DNA from: Nitrospirota bacterium
Lineage (GTDB): Bacteria; Nitrospirota; Nitrospiria; Nitrospirales; UBA8639
Direction: 5' to 3'
NCBI GenBank assembly: GCA_011088105.1
Contig: JAALKI010000026.1
Span: forward strand, 1-33,047
Length of the DNA stretch: 33,047 nt
Shown: positions 18,429 to 26,375 of the stretch, piece by piece
Layout: each line of letters opens with the position of its first letter
How positions within the stretch are numbered: position 1 is the first letter of the stretch
The notes under the pieces: generated by a model
Told to the model about the DNA's origin: nothing
The model's database searches: none
Seen by the model: only the letters and a program-made list of their open reading frames with translations
Program-made: the position numbers and the translations under genes

Positions 18429-18776
18429 TTAGCCGTGGTAAAAGTCTTCCCGGACAATCTTGCCATCGTGCCAGGTCTGCACAGCCACTTGCTTCATCAC
18501 CACGCGATTTCCCTCTTTGAAGGTCAACTCAAACGTCCATTCCACAGCAGCCTGTTCACCATCGACGATAATTCTTCCAACAGTAGCCCCATGAAATTCT
18601 TGCACGCTTGCTAAAAACTTCAATTCATATTCACGGTTCGCAGCCTTTCCCACCCGTTCATCACTTCCATTTTCACTCATGACCACATTATCCGCATAGT
18701 ACGTATCAAACGTTTCGAGGATCTTTCCTGTGACAACGCCGTCGATGACGGCTTGGACCTGATTGCGAAGACTCAT
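18429..18776 (-). CDS. SnoaL-like (NTF2-fold) protein
   Basis: A 115-residue protein with the NTF2/SnoaL cone fold pattern: helix-rich N-terminus (IDGVVTGKILETFDTYYADNVVMSENG), then strands EFHGATVGRIIVDGEQAAVEW, FELTFKEGNRVVMKQVAVQTW and HDGKIVREDFYHG. Family members are isomerases, polyketide cyclases, dehydratases or simple binding proteins; catalytic identity cannot be set from this sequence. The start has a GGGAGG ribosome site seven bases upstream. It lies between a VOC protein and DoxX on the same strand with short gaps, consistent with one transcript. Confidence 0.82.
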   Translation of the reverse strand: MSLRNQVQAVIDGVVTGKILETFDTYYADNVVMSENGSDERVGKAANREYELKFLASVQEFHGATVGRIIVDGEQAAVEWTFELTFKEGNRVVMKQVAVQTWHDGKIVREDFYHG

Positions 18777-18791
18777 GACTTCCCTCCTTCT

Positions 18792-19220
18792 TTACGATTG
18801 CCTGTTTGTCGGTTCTGAAAAAGTAATACCTAAGTCTTGAATTTCTCGATATGGGAGCAACCAGACGAGCGATTCATCGTGAAGATCGACTACCTGGATA
18901 CGATTCCCCCAAGGGTCTCGAAAATCGCAACTGCCTCCGGATTCGAATGTTAGTCCATAGTTTTTCTTCAGCTTTTGACGAACTTCCTCAACCTGAGCTG
19001 CATCACGAACCATAAGACCGAAATGCTTCATTCGATCTGGCTTCAATTCCTTGACTTCAAAGATTGCCAAAAATTGATGCTCGCCTAACTGGCACCATGC
19101 AGCCCCTTCGCCGCCCCGAAGCATCGTGAGATTAAATACATCCGAATAAAATTCCACGGCTTTTTGTGCATCATCGACCTCGATGACGACATGATTGACT
19201 CCATACACCTGCACAGCCAT
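18792..19220 (-). CDS. VOC-family protein (glyoxalase/dioxygenase fold), copy 1
   Basis: A 142-residue vicinal-oxygen-chelate protein made of two beta-alpha-beta-beta-beta units: VYGVNHVVIEVDDAQKAVEFYSDVF opens the first, MKHFGLMVRDAAQVEEVRQKL the second. Candidate metal ligands are the early His in NHVVIEV, the His in KHFGLMV and a C-terminal acidic residue near RDPWGNRIQVVDLH. I chose ATG 19218-19220 because AAAGGAG lies eight bases upstream; the in-frame GTG at 19229 overlaps that site. The family includes glyoxalase I, extradiol dioxygenases and fosfomycin or bleomycin resistance proteins. It directly follows the methyltransferase gene. Confidence 0.85.
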   Translation of the reverse strand: MAVQVYGVNHVVIEVDDAQKAVEFYSDVFNLTMLRGGEGAAWCQLGEHQFLAIFEVKELKPDRMKHFGLMVRDAAQVEEVRQKLKKNYGLTFESGGSCDFRDPWGNRIQVVDLHDESLVWLLPYREIQDLGITFSEPTNRQS

Positions 19221-19238
19221 CGTTCTCACTCCTTTCGC

Positions 19239-20261
19239 CTATTTTTGAGTGATAATGACCCGCTCATTCGAGGCGGGTACATCATGCATGATACTCTTCA
19301 CAAATCCAGCTTGTCGGAACATACGATCGTATTCGGCAAACGAATAGGCATCGCCCGCAGGCGTTATGGCCAACATCGTCAGACCAAACTCTGCCATGGC
19401 TGGCGGAGAGACTCGATCTTCATTTGGGACAAATTCCAACGTCATAACTCGTCCACTATCGGCCAGACAGGCATGAACTCTTGTCAGCAAAGCCTCACAG
19501 GTGCCCACATCAAAATGATGGAGAAAATTGGTCAGGAGAACCAGGTCATACCCTTCGCCAAATTCCACATCAAACGCACTGCCAGGCAACATTCGGAACC
19601 GATTTATCACACCCGCAGCGGCAGCTTGCTCTTGTGCGACAGTCAGGACATTGGCCCAATCCTGTGCGACCACCTCGACCATTGGCAGCTTCTTGGCCAT
19701 TTCCACACCAAAGATCCCGTGCCCGGCGGCTACGTCTAAGACCTTTTGCGTCTTAGGTGCATGCTCACATACCCACTTAGCCATCCATTCTGCTGGCTCT
19801 TGCATCAATGGCATCATCGAACGCGCAAATCTCACCCATTCAGGATGCTCGGGGGCGATGATTCCTTGGGCATCGATCGCTGTTCCGCCTTTCTTCACTG
19901 CACGAGTGAGGTGTTGAAACCCTTCACGTAACGGAGAGGACAGCATAAATTCCATGGCGCCGCCCATATAAGCAGGAGAATGCCTATCAAGAAAGAGCGC
20001 GGAGTCTTGAGTAAGTGCATACGCTATCCCTTGTTTTGTAAGAAATCCACCAATGATCAGGTAATCAGCCAATAAACGTATCCCACGCTCGGACGTTTCA
20101 CACCGGTGAGCCAATTGAACAGGAACGGAATTTCCTTCGGCAATAGCGGTAAACAGTTCTAATTCGATTGCTGTTTTCAACGCGGCTGTTCGTTGATACG
20201 CATTCACCGTTTGGAAAAACAACGCTGGCGAAGGCGCCTGACTGTGGTCTGAAGTACTCAT
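19239..20261 (-). CDS. SAM-dependent O-methyltransferase-like protein
   Basis: A 340-residue two-domain methyltransferase of the plant-OMT/acetylserotonin OMT type. Residues about 10-95 are the winged-helix dimerisation domain (ALKTAIELELFTAIAEG, SERGIRLLADYLIIGGFL). The Rossmann domain has the SAM motif I VLDVAAGHGIFGVEMAKKLP (about 178), motif II around VEVVAQDW and motif IV YDLVLLTNFLHHFD. It ends with a short C-terminal sheet. Such enzymes methylate small hydroxylated or N-containing metabolites. The start follows an AGGAAAA stretch. Genes on both sides are VOC proteins, so it probably modifies the same small molecule; substrate unknown. Confidence 0.88.
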   Translation of the reverse strand: MSTSDHSQAPSPALFFQTVNAYQRTAALKTAIELELFTAIAEGNSVPVQLAHRCETSERGIRLLADYLIIGGFLTKQGIAYALTQDSALFLDRHSPAYMGGAMEFMLSSPLREGFQHLTRAVKKGGTAIDAQGIIAPEHPEWVRFARSMMPLMQEPAEWMAKWVCEHAPKTQKVLDVAAGHGIFGVEMAKKLPMVEVVAQDWANVLTVAQEQAAAAGVINRFRMLPGSAFDVEFGEGYDLVLLTNFLHHFDVGTCEALLTRVHACLADSGRVMTLEFVPNEDRVSPPAMAEFGLTMLAITPAGDAYSFAEYDRMFRQAGFVKSIMHDVPASNERVIITQK

Positions 20262-20341
20262 AAAGATTTTTTCCTTTCTTTTCCTTCACGATTGACACAT
20301 CATTCGATGTGCATCCCTCTGGCATAACTCGATGATCACTC

Positions 20342-20788
20342 TTAAAGGAAAAGTGGTTTGCTCGGAGAGAGAACCACCCTTGGATTGTTTTGCCAATCGA
20401 CTGCTTGAGCATCGACATAGAGTTCGACCTCATTCCCATCAGGATCGTGAAGGTACAGACTTTGAGTCACGGCATGGTCCGTCATGCCAGAAATCAGAAT
20501 GCCGGCACGATCCAATTCCTCTTTTGCCTCACGCAGTTCTTCCAAGCTATCCCCGATCTTGATACCAATGTGATAGAGACCCCGCCTGCCCCCTGTGAGA
20601 GGGGCAGGTGCGTCACCCACTTCAATCAGTAAGAGCTCATGATGCGTTCGCCCGGAGGTCAAAACGGCAGCGTTGTCCTCAAAAACCCTGCCAATCTCTT
20701 TGAATCCCAAGAGATCACGATAAAATTGAAGCGCCCGGGCTAACTCTTTGACATAAAACACCACATGTCCCAAATACTGTGCTTTCAT
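20342..20788 (-). CDS. VOC-family protein (catechol dioxygenase/glyoxalase-like), copy 2
   Basis: A 148-residue VOC protein with the classical ligand triad visible: His in YLGHVVFYVKEL, His in RGLYHIGIKIGDSLEEL and Glu in LHDPDGNEVELYVD. The motif SLYLHDPDGNEVELY is the strongest family signature. This pattern fits a metal-dependent ring-cleavage dioxygenase or glyoxalase-type enzyme better than copy 1 does. It is the first enzyme gene after the MarR regulator, with an AAGGAA ribosome site. Its divergence from copy 1 (about 1.6 kb away) speaks against a recent tandem duplication. Confidence 0.88.
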   Translation of the reverse strand: MKAQYLGHVVFYVKELARALQFYRDLLGFKEIGRVFEDNAAVLTSGRTHHELLLIEVGDAPAPLTGGRRGLYHIGIKIGDSLEELREAKEELDRAGILISGMTDHAVTQSLYLHDPDGNEVELYVDAQAVDWQNNPRVVLSPSKPLFL

Positions 20789-20868
20789 GATATGTTCCTT
20801 GCACTATTTCGGCCTTATTAAAATCATTAACGTTTCTGACTTGCCATCCTGCCATGTATATCTTCTAA

Positions 20869-21312
20869 CTATTCAAAATTTTCCCGAAGCCGCCCCAATA
20901 ACCGCTTCATCTGTTTCACTTCCTCCTGGGTCAGCGCATGCTCAAAAAATGGACGAATAAAGGCCGCATGCGCAGGAAACACCTTTTGAAAGAGCGTCTC
21001 CCCTTGAGGAGTCAAGCGAATCTTAATAGCACGGCGATCACCTTTGATTTGTTCTCTTTTCAAGAGACCTTTCTTTTCTAATCGATCTAAGACGCCAGTT
21101 AACGTGCCTTTTGTCACTAAGGTCGCTCGCGAAAGCTCAATACATGTCAATCCATGAGTGCCGCCAAGTTCGACGATGACATCAAATTGCGACGGCGTCA
21201 GGCCCAACGATTCGATGTGGCGGCTAGCCACCCGAAAGAATGCGAGGTATGCCTCAACCAATGGACGGACAAGACGCAGATACGGATCTTTCTTAAAGTC
21301 AGGCATTGCCAT
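20869..21312 (-). CDS. MarR-family transcriptional regulator
   Basis: A 147-residue MarR winged-helix repressor. The domain runs from about residue 30: LGLTPSQFDVIVELG, the recognition helix region LSRATLVTKGTLTGVLDRLE, and the wing KKGLLKREQIKGDRRAIKIRLT with the conserved D-R-R. Helices at both ends form the dimer interface. I chose ATG 21310-21312 (MAMPDF) with TGGAG upstream; a GTG at 21318 is also in frame. It is the first gene of the run ending at 17966. The family usually represses its own operon until a phenolic or other small ligand binds; the operator-like repeat upstream supports autoregulation. Confidence 0.92.
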   Translation of the reverse strand: MAMPDFKKDPYLRLVRPLVEAYLAFFRVASRHIESLGLTPSQFDVIVELGGTHGLTCIELSRATLVTKGTLTGVLDRLEKKGLLKREQIKGDRRAIKIRLTPQGETLFQKVFPAHAAFIRPFFEHALTQEEVKQMKRLLGRLRENFE

Positions 21313-21407
21313 GGACACACTCCAGATATGATTTATCCCTGGGAGGGCATCGTTCTAAATCCTGCTCCCGATTTCTCTTCAACTAAGTTTCACCTTCCAC
21401 GCATATT

Positions 21408-21445
21408 GTTTTAACTAAAATAGTACTAATTAAAACATTTGTCAA
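21408..21445 (-). promoter_or_regulatory. Promoter and putative MarR operator of the MarR-VOC-methyltransferase operon
   Basis: On the minus strand TTGACA (21445-21440) and TATTTT (21422-21417) are spaced by 17 bases, a near-consensus sigma-70 promoter. Inverted arms GTTTTAA (21408-21414) and TTAAAAC (21430-21436) flank and enclose the -10 element, so a bound dimer would block RNA polymerase. The predicted start site is about 98 bases before the marR ATG. Confidence 0.75.
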
Positions 21446-21743
21446 GTTCCACTCCCTGTCAACTATCCAAATGCAGCTTATCATCGACAATAAGACGAGC
21501 AATGGCCATTACTGGACTCTCAAGCTGAAAATGGCCAAGAAGAGTAAGAGCTACCCTCATAAGCCTATCCAGCAAGTCCCAGGCAGCGAGGAAGAGGTGG
21601 GGTTGGAAGAATTGTGTAGTTTAAATTGTGTAGTTTAAGTGGTGTCTAAAAGCGATTTTCTTGGCTGTCCGGTAGTGTTGCTAAGGTATACCCTATAGTC
21701 CGCATTTTCTAAATGGTTCTTGCACTTTGCCGTCGTTCATGTA
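21446..21743. other. Intergenic with a 2 x 14-bp tandem repeat and a possible 54-codon frame
   Basis: The plus strand at 21471-21635 is open from an ATG (MQLIIDNKTSNGHYWTLKLK and on), but no ribosome site or known family supports it. A perfect tandem duplication of AATTGTGTAGTTTA lies at 21610-21637, covering the end of that frame. The motif GGTATACCCTATAGTC (21685-21700) recurs almost exactly near another toxin-antitoxin module (31586-31601). Confidence 0.35.
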
Positions 21744-21758
21744 TACTTCAATGAAGTA
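21744..21758 (+). promoter_or_regulatory. Palindromic operator candidate before the broken toxin gene
   Basis: TACTTCA-A-TGAAGTA is a perfect inverted repeat with 7-base arms, 27 bases upstream of the toxin start. An HTH antitoxin dimer is the expected binder; the antitoxin gene downstream is intact. A TATATT that could be a -10 lies just after it. Confidence 0.5.
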
Positions 21759-21785
21759 GAAATATATTCCAATGGGTGATAGCCT

Positions 21786-22102
21786 ATGGTGATCATAGAA
21801 ACCTTGGCATTTACACGGCGTGTCAGGTCGTTGCTTTCGGATGAGGAGTATCAGGCCCTGCAATGGTTTTTGTGTACGGTGCCGGATGCCGGAGCCGTGA
21901 TACAAGGCACCAGCGGTGCAAGAAAAGTGAGATGGAAGCAAGAGCGTCAAGGTAAACGGGTGGTGTGCGGGTGATTTATTTCCATCATGGATAGGAAGAC
22001 CAATTATGGATGTTGGCGCTGTACGCGAAGACCGACAAAGAAGAGTTATCGCATGCCGATAAAATAATCGTGAAACACTTAGTTGAGGAGATTAAGCAAT
22101 GA
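21786..22102 (+). pseudogene. RelE-like toxin of a toxin-antitoxin module, frameshifted and with an internal stop
   Basis: The first frame reads MVIIETLAFTRRVRSLLSDE, then EYQALQWFLCTVPDAG and RKVRWKQERQGKRVV before TGA at about 21972. The family continues in the next frame (VRVIYFHH, then EDQLWMLALYAKTDKEEL, then IIVKHLVEEIKQ), ending at TGA 22100-22102. One G missing in AAACGGGTGGTG explains the shift: the full stretch is one base short of 106 codons. A second lesion, TAG after YFHHG, would still end translation. The toxin is therefore dead by two independent changes. Its stop overlaps the antitoxin start. Confidence 0.8.
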
Positions 22103-22386
22103 AGATGAACAGTAATTTGTTAGACATCGATTTACAGGAAGAACTGGCGGCGATCCGGGCGCAGAAGACTGGGAAGCAACCGTTGAAGACGAAAGCGTTT
22201 CAAGCCCCCTCTAGCCCGGATGTGATCCGGCATCGACTGGGCTTAACGCAAGATGCGTTTGCCGGGTTGCTGGGGGTGTCCGTTCAGACGTTGCGCAATT
22301 GGGAGCAAGGGACACGGGAACCACGGGGTCCAGCCTTAGCTTTACTCAGGATCGTCGAGAAAAACCCGGAAGTGTTGTTTAATTAA
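22099..22386 (+). CDS. HTH (XRE-type) antitoxin, orphaned
   Basis: A 95-residue antitoxin with a C-terminal helix-turn-helix: HRLGLTQDAFAGLLGVSVQTL followed by RNWEQGTREPRGPALALL, as in HigA/NadS-type antitoxins paired with RelE-like toxins. A GAGGAG ribosome site lies inside the end of the toxin gene, and the ATG overlaps the toxin stop. The frame is intact although the toxin is broken. It may still autoregulate through the upstream palindrome or neutralise a related toxin elsewhere; both are inference. Its C-terminal motif WEQ-x(5)-PRGPAL is shared with the antitoxin at 32047-32412. Confidence 0.88.
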   Translation: MKMNSNLLDIDLQEELAAIRAQKTGKQPLKTKAFQAPSSPDVIRHRLGLTQDAFAGLLGVSVQTLRNWEQGTREPRGPALALLRIVEKNPEVLFN

Positions 22387-22990
22387 GGCTCGCTTTTTCC
22401 CTGTGTGCAGACAAATGATTTCTAGTCATTCTTAATTTGTGCTTTTTCCTAAAGCAAAAATTGCAATTGAAGGAGAGAAAAGTTTCCTTTGAAACTTACT
22501 GCGTTTCCGCTATCGGCTGTGAGTTCAATTGATCAACGCAACAACTTTAGGTGCGAGCCGGTCTGACTTGGGACGCTGTCCAGGTTGCCGTCCAAGCCTT
22601 CTACCTCGCGCTTTGGCGGCGGCGGCGAACCCAATTTCACTGGCGGTTCCAGCATCGAGTTCTTAACCATCGAGCGTGGCGACCGGAAAAAACTCGTCTG
22701 GCTTCAGGGTGAGACGGTTGGGCTAGATTATCAGTGGGAATCGGGGCACTGTTCGGGATCAGAGCACTATTGATGGATATCCCTGCAGAGCTAATGACTA
22801 TGGTATCCCTCGGTTTCCCTAACAAGGGTTTCATGAGATGTTCATACCCACCTGGACAAAACCCAGGGCCAATGTACCCCCGGTGCTGGGCCTCCTACCC
22901 TCTTTACGATTCCCCTTCAACTCATGAAAGTGGTAAGGGTACGACGTGTATTGGCATGAAATTGTACGCTGAGCCATGAGAGAATCTTTC
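22387..22990. other. Gene-poor stretch between two toxin-antitoxin modules
   Basis: No supported gene on either strand. Several short overlapping frames (for example 22585-22773 plus and 22637-22834 minus) look non-coding. The GC-rich part at 22555-22690 could be a fragment of a lost gene, but I cannot name a family. Confidence 0.45.
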
Positions 22991-23317
22991 TTACAGCGGC
23001 GCGTGAGCCAATATGCGAGCACCGCGGCGGACCGGGCGAACGGTGACTTCTACCTTGTGGTGAAGGGTATGGAGAATCTTGACGAGCCGGTCGATCGTAA
23101 AGCCTTTCAGATTGGCCTTTCTGATCCGGCAAATGTCGGCTTGATTAATGCCGGTTTGCTGAGAGGCCTGGCGTTGTGACCATCCTTTTTTATCCAGAAT
23201 ATCAATAATTTTTCCACTCAGATCAGCTTTTAACAGCTTCGTCTCCGCATCAGGTAAGCCAACATCCCGAAACGGATTGTCGCTTCCTCTGACTAATTCG
23301 AGTGTATCGTTTCTCAT
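22991..23317 (-). CDS. XRE-family antitoxin (HigA-like)
   Basis: A 108-residue helix-turn-helix protein. The HTH is at IDILDKKGWSQRQASQQTGI and NQADICRIRKANLKGFTIDRL, followed by LVKILHTLHHKVEVTVRPV, a pattern typical of antitoxins paired with Gp49-like/HigB toxins. I chose ATG 23315-23317 because AAGGAG lies eight bases upstream and the ATG overlaps the toxin stop as ATGA; a GTG nine bases upstream is less likely. It is second in the operon, after its toxin, and should repress the shared promoter. Confidence 0.88.
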   Translation of the reverse strand: MRNDTLELVRGSDNPFRDVGLPDAETKLLKADLSGKIIDILDKKGWSQRQASQQTGINQADICRIRKANLKGFTIDRLVKILHTLHHKVEVTVRPVRRGARILAHAPL

Positions 23318-23655
23318 GATCGCCACTCCTTTTTTAATTGCTTGACCCGTTCTTCAATCACAGCAAGGTCTTTCTTTGGTGTTCTAATGCCCTGGGTCGA
23401 TTTCTTCTTAAACGCATGGATGATCCAGAGATCATCACCGAGTTGAACCGCATAGACTATTCGATACGCATCGCTTCTATACGGCAAGGCCACTTCCAGA
23501 ACACCAGAACCAAAACCCTTCAATGGTTTAGCCAGATCGGACTTTCTTCCTGTAGCTGCCAAGCGAAGAGCTGTCATGATCTGATCCTGCGCATCAATAG
23601 GAAACTCAGTGAAAGCCTTATGTGCGGCCTTAATCCATGAGATTCGCCGTGGCAT
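23314..23655 (-). CDS. HigB/Gp49-like RelE-superfamily toxin
   Basis: A 113-residue toxin: WIKAAHKAFTEFPIDAQDQI in the N-terminal helices, then LAKPLKGFGSGVLEVALPY, RSDAYRIVYAVQLGDDLWII and HAFKKKSTQGIRTPKKDL. This is the phage-derived Gp49-like (HigB) branch, whose members cleave mRNA on the ribosome. The gene is intact and precedes its antitoxin, the reverse of the classical order. No Shine-Dalgarno precedes the ATG; the candidate -10 ends only five bases before it, so a leaderless transcript is likely. Confidence 0.88.
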   Translation of the reverse strand: MPRRISWIKAAHKAFTEFPIDAQDQIMTALRLAATGRKSDLAKPLKGFGSGVLEVALPYRSDAYRIVYAVQLGDDLWIIHAFKKKSTQGIRTPKKDLAVIEERVKQLKKEWRS

Positions 23656-23660
23656 GATTT

Positions 23661-23689
23661 ATGATGGTATATCTACCATCATTTGTCAA
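23661..23689 (-). promoter_or_regulatory. Promoter and operator of the Gp49-like toxin-antitoxin module
   Basis: Minus strand: TTGACA (23689-23684), 17 bases, CATCAT (23666-23661). A perfect inverted repeat, GATGGTA with TACCATC (23663-23680, 4-base centre), fills the space between and overlaps the -10, which is the usual layout for antitoxin autorepression. Confidence 0.65.
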
Positions 23690-23787
23690 TAAAAAAGTGT
23701 TGGGGGGTTTTACGATCTTTCATAGCAACCCGTCACATGACGGGTATCAAATTGACATCCTCACGAGCCCAAAGGCCAAGAACAACC

Positions 23788-24240
23788 TTACGCCTCTTGA
23801 GCTTCTGCGGATTCCTCGGGTTGGTCTGGGGGTTCAGGGGTCGCCAGCCGTTGCGCCACATAATCAAGAAAGGCTTGGTAGCGCCGCTGGCTCGCGAGCT
23901 TGGCGGGGCGTTTTTCCGAGTCTCCTAATTCGGGAGTATGGGCAAACCAATATTGCAGATAGGTCGAGAACATTTCGGCGACAAATTCTTGATGGCGGGT
24001 CAGCTTCCCTAACAGCCGTGTTTGCCGATCCAGGCGGCGGAACAACGCATCAATTTGGCTCATATCATCGAGGTACATGCGTAAGGCGGCTTCTAAGAAG
24101 GCGGACTTGGTGATCCCCTTGGCGGTGATCAGCCGCGTGGCATCATCCAATGTTTGTTCTGTGACATACGCCTGAAATAATCGCTTTTTAGACTTGGCGA
24201 AGGGTTTGACCTTTTTGGGTGTGGCTGGTGCTTTGGGCAT
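23788..24240 (-). CDS. Ribbon-helix-helix-like protein of the mobilization module
   Basis: A 150-residue basic protein. The N-terminus is Lys-rich (MPKAPATPKKVKPFAKSKKR), followed by FQAYVTEQTLDDATRLITAK and GITKSAFLEAALRMYLDDM, which has the strand-helix-helix layout of ribbon-helix-helix DNA-binding proteins. A helical region with YLQYWFAHTP follows, and the tail is acidic. It lies 29 bases after the coupling-protein gene on the same strand, so a relaxosome accessory or regulatory role is plausible, but no specific family is recognised. I prefer ATG 24238-24240; a TTG at 24246 is in frame. Confidence 0.65.
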   Translation of the reverse strand: MPKAPATPKKVKPFAKSKKRLFQAYVTEQTLDDATRLITAKGITKSAFLEAALRMYLDDMSQIDALFRRLDRQTRLLGKLTRHQEFVAEMFSTYLQYWFAHTPELGDSEKRPAKLASQRRYQAFLDYVAQRLATPEPPDQPEESAEAQEA

Positions 24241-24269
24241 CGTCAACGATCGTGTGCTGGTGGCCGACT

Positions 24270-26375
24270 TTACAGCTCCGGTCCATCCATACTTTTGTCA
24301 CTCCAAATATCCATTCGCCGTGGCTGAACCCGAAGACGTTCAGCCATTTGGCGCCGCTGCTCCTCAGTCTTGACGCGTTCCTCATCTTCCTCCCTATGCA
24401 CGGAGAGCAAAGCATCCTCCTCGCCCCACTCGGGCAACTCCCTGCCCTGTTCATGATCGGCCTTGCTGTTCGACTCGCTCTGCTCAAGGTGTTCCTCAAC
24501 ATCCTGGCCGAGGCCGGAGCCTCCGTCACGCTGGCTTGTGGCAGGGGGCAAGGCATGCTGGTGAATGGGCTGCATGGGGAGTGATTCCCAGACCGTGCGT
24601 ACCTGAGGCGGAAACTCACGAGCCATGGCTTCACGAGTTTCCGGTGTGGTCAAATTCGCTTGACCGGCAAAGGCTCGATCCTTGTAGTAAAACACTTTGC
24701 GGGCATGATACGGGTAATGACCACCAATGAGGATCAGGCTTTCCTCTGCCGGCAACATCAGAACCTCCCCAGGTGTTAACAGGGGCCGGGGGGTTTCTTG
24801 TTCGGTCACCATCGTGTGCATTAAAAACGGAGCCAGGCGAGAGCCAGCATAGTTGGACTGCTTTCTCACTTGGGTCGCTTCAGCAATCGACGTGTTGCCT
24901 TTTAGAATACTCATGACCAAGGTCACGCGTCGTTTGGCCGTGCGTTCATCGAGCGAGCCATAGGTCACACGAATATGCGAGTTATCGAGGATGGCATGGT
25001 TCGGGCCATAGATTTTCTCAAGCTGATTGAGCGATTGAGCAATGAGTTGCGCCCGAATTCCATATCCTGCCAGATAGGCCAAGGCCTGCTCTAAAAAGGC
25101 CATATTCCCGAGGGTGGGGAATTCATCGAGGAGGAGTAATAAGCGATGCGCATAGATCGGCTGGGAAGAGGGCGTTTGAATCTTCTCCGTCAACCGACGG
25201 GTGATCTGATTGAGGATGAGCCGAAACAAGGGCGTGGTGCGCTCCAGATCACTGGGGGGAAATGCCAGGTACAAGCTCACAGGGGCGTCGCGATTCATGA
25301 GGTCATTGATGGAAAAATCAGAAGTGCGGATATTCTCAGCAATTACGGGATCCCGGTAGACCGTCAGGAACGACATCGCCGTGGAGACCACGCCAGACAA
25401 CTCATTGGGAGCTTTATTCATCACTTCCTGGGCCATACTCGCGACGATCGGATGCGGGCCGGTGGGGAGGTGCGGGTACCCACGCATGTACTCCAAGGTC
25501 GCGGCAATATCCCGTTGAGGGTTCGACAGGAAATTGGCGAGCCCCGGAAGAGATTTATCCTCTTCGGCATAGAGCAGGTGAAGGATCGCCGCAATGATGA
25601 GGGTTCTCCCCACCTTGGTCCAGTGGTCCTCTTTCGGATTGTCGCTGGGCATCACCACCATTTCCGCAATATTTTGGACATCCTGGAATTCACGGTCACC
25701 TTGCCGCACTTCCAAGAGCGGATTGAATTTAGCTGACAGGGGAGACGTCGGCTCAAAGAGCCAGACATAGGAAAATTGGCGGCGGAACCCCGCCGTGATG
25801 TCCCAATTCTCCCGTTTAATATCCAAGACAATCACACTTTCTTTCCAGCGTAACAACGTCGGAATGATCAACCCCACCCCCTTCCCAGACTGCGTGGGCG
25901 CAAAGACCAGGACATGTTTCCCGCTGTTATCCTGGATGAGTTGGCCCTTTGGCGTTTGGCCCAACACCACACCCGCACGATCAAGAAGTCCCAGTGTCTT
26001 GAGCTCCTTGTCCGTGGCCCAACGTGATGTCCCATAGGCATCACCAGGAGCATTTTGTTTGGCTCGCCACACGGCCGTTGTCACCAGCATCATGATTTGG
26101 AGGATGGTGGCCCCGCCCATGATCCAGAATGATTGCGAGAAGAGGCCTGGGTCGTAAAAGTGGTAATAATACTGCCATTGGACCCATCGCCACGGCAGAT
26201 AGATCCGATACTCAGCCACTTCGAGCCATGGCGACCCCAGGGCTTCTTGATGGCCGAGTTGCGTCGCAAAATACTGCGTCGTGCCCCAACACGCGCTGCC
26301 AAATATGGCAAAAGTAAAAATGATGTTGACGTAGAGAAGGGTGCGTGGATCCTCGCGAAAAGTAAATTTTTTCAC
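24270..26375 (-). CDS. virD4: Type IV coupling protein (VirD4/TraG family)
   Basis: A 701-residue inner-membrane ATPase that links the relaxase-DNA complex to the secretion channel. Two N-terminal helices (about residues 13-30 and 83-101) anchor it. Walker A is APTQSGKG (159-166) and Walker B LLLLDEFPTLG, followed by AQSLNQLEKIYG and the TYGSLDERTAKR region typical of VirD4/TraG. The C-terminus is charged and probably contacts substrates. The start is a GTG overlapping the relaxase stop as GTGA, so the two genes are coupled. Length is normal and no lesion is seen. It implies transfer through a type IV secretion channel, but no channel gene is in the window. Confidence 0.95.
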   Translation of the reverse strand: MKKFTFREDPRTLLYVNIIFTFAIFGSACWGTTQYFATQLGHQEALGSPWLEVAEYRIYLPWRWVQWQYYYHFYDPGLFSQSFWIMGGATILQIMMLVTTAVWRAKQNAPGDAYGTSRWATDKELKTLGLLDRAGVVLGQTPKGQLIQDNSGKHVLVFAPTQSGKGVGLIIPTLLRWKESVIVLDIKRENWDITAGFRRQFSYVWLFEPTSPLSAKFNPLLEVRQGDREFQDVQNIAEMVVMPSDNPKEDHWTKVGRTLIIAAILHLLYAEEDKSLPGLANFLSNPQRDIAATLEYMRGYPHLPTGPHPIVASMAQEVMNKAPNELSGVVSTAMSFLTVYRDPVIAENIRTSDFSINDLMNRDAPVSLYLAFPPSDLERTTPLFRLILNQITRRLTEKIQTPSSQPIYAHRLLLLLDEFPTLGNMAFLEQALAYLAGYGIRAQLIAQSLNQLEKIYGPNHAILDNSHIRVTYGSLDERTAKRRVTLVMSILKGNTSIAEATQVRKQSNYAGSRLAPFLMHTMVTEQETPRPLLTPGEVLMLPAEESLILIGGHYPYHARKVFYYKDRAFAGQANLTTPETREAMAREFPPQVRTVWESLPMQPIHQHALPPATSQRDGGSGLGQDVEEHLEQSESNSKADHEQGRELPEWGEEDALLSVHREEDEERVKTEEQRRQMAERLRVQPRRMDIWSDKSMDGPEL

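Noticed and set aside
22500-22570. End of an IS30-like element (text around GATCAACGCAACA)
   Set aside because: Only a short resemblance from memory; no partner end or transposase nearby.
25146-25736. 196-residue plus-strand open frame
   Set aside because: Antisense to the coupling-protein gene, with no ribosome site and no recognisable domain.
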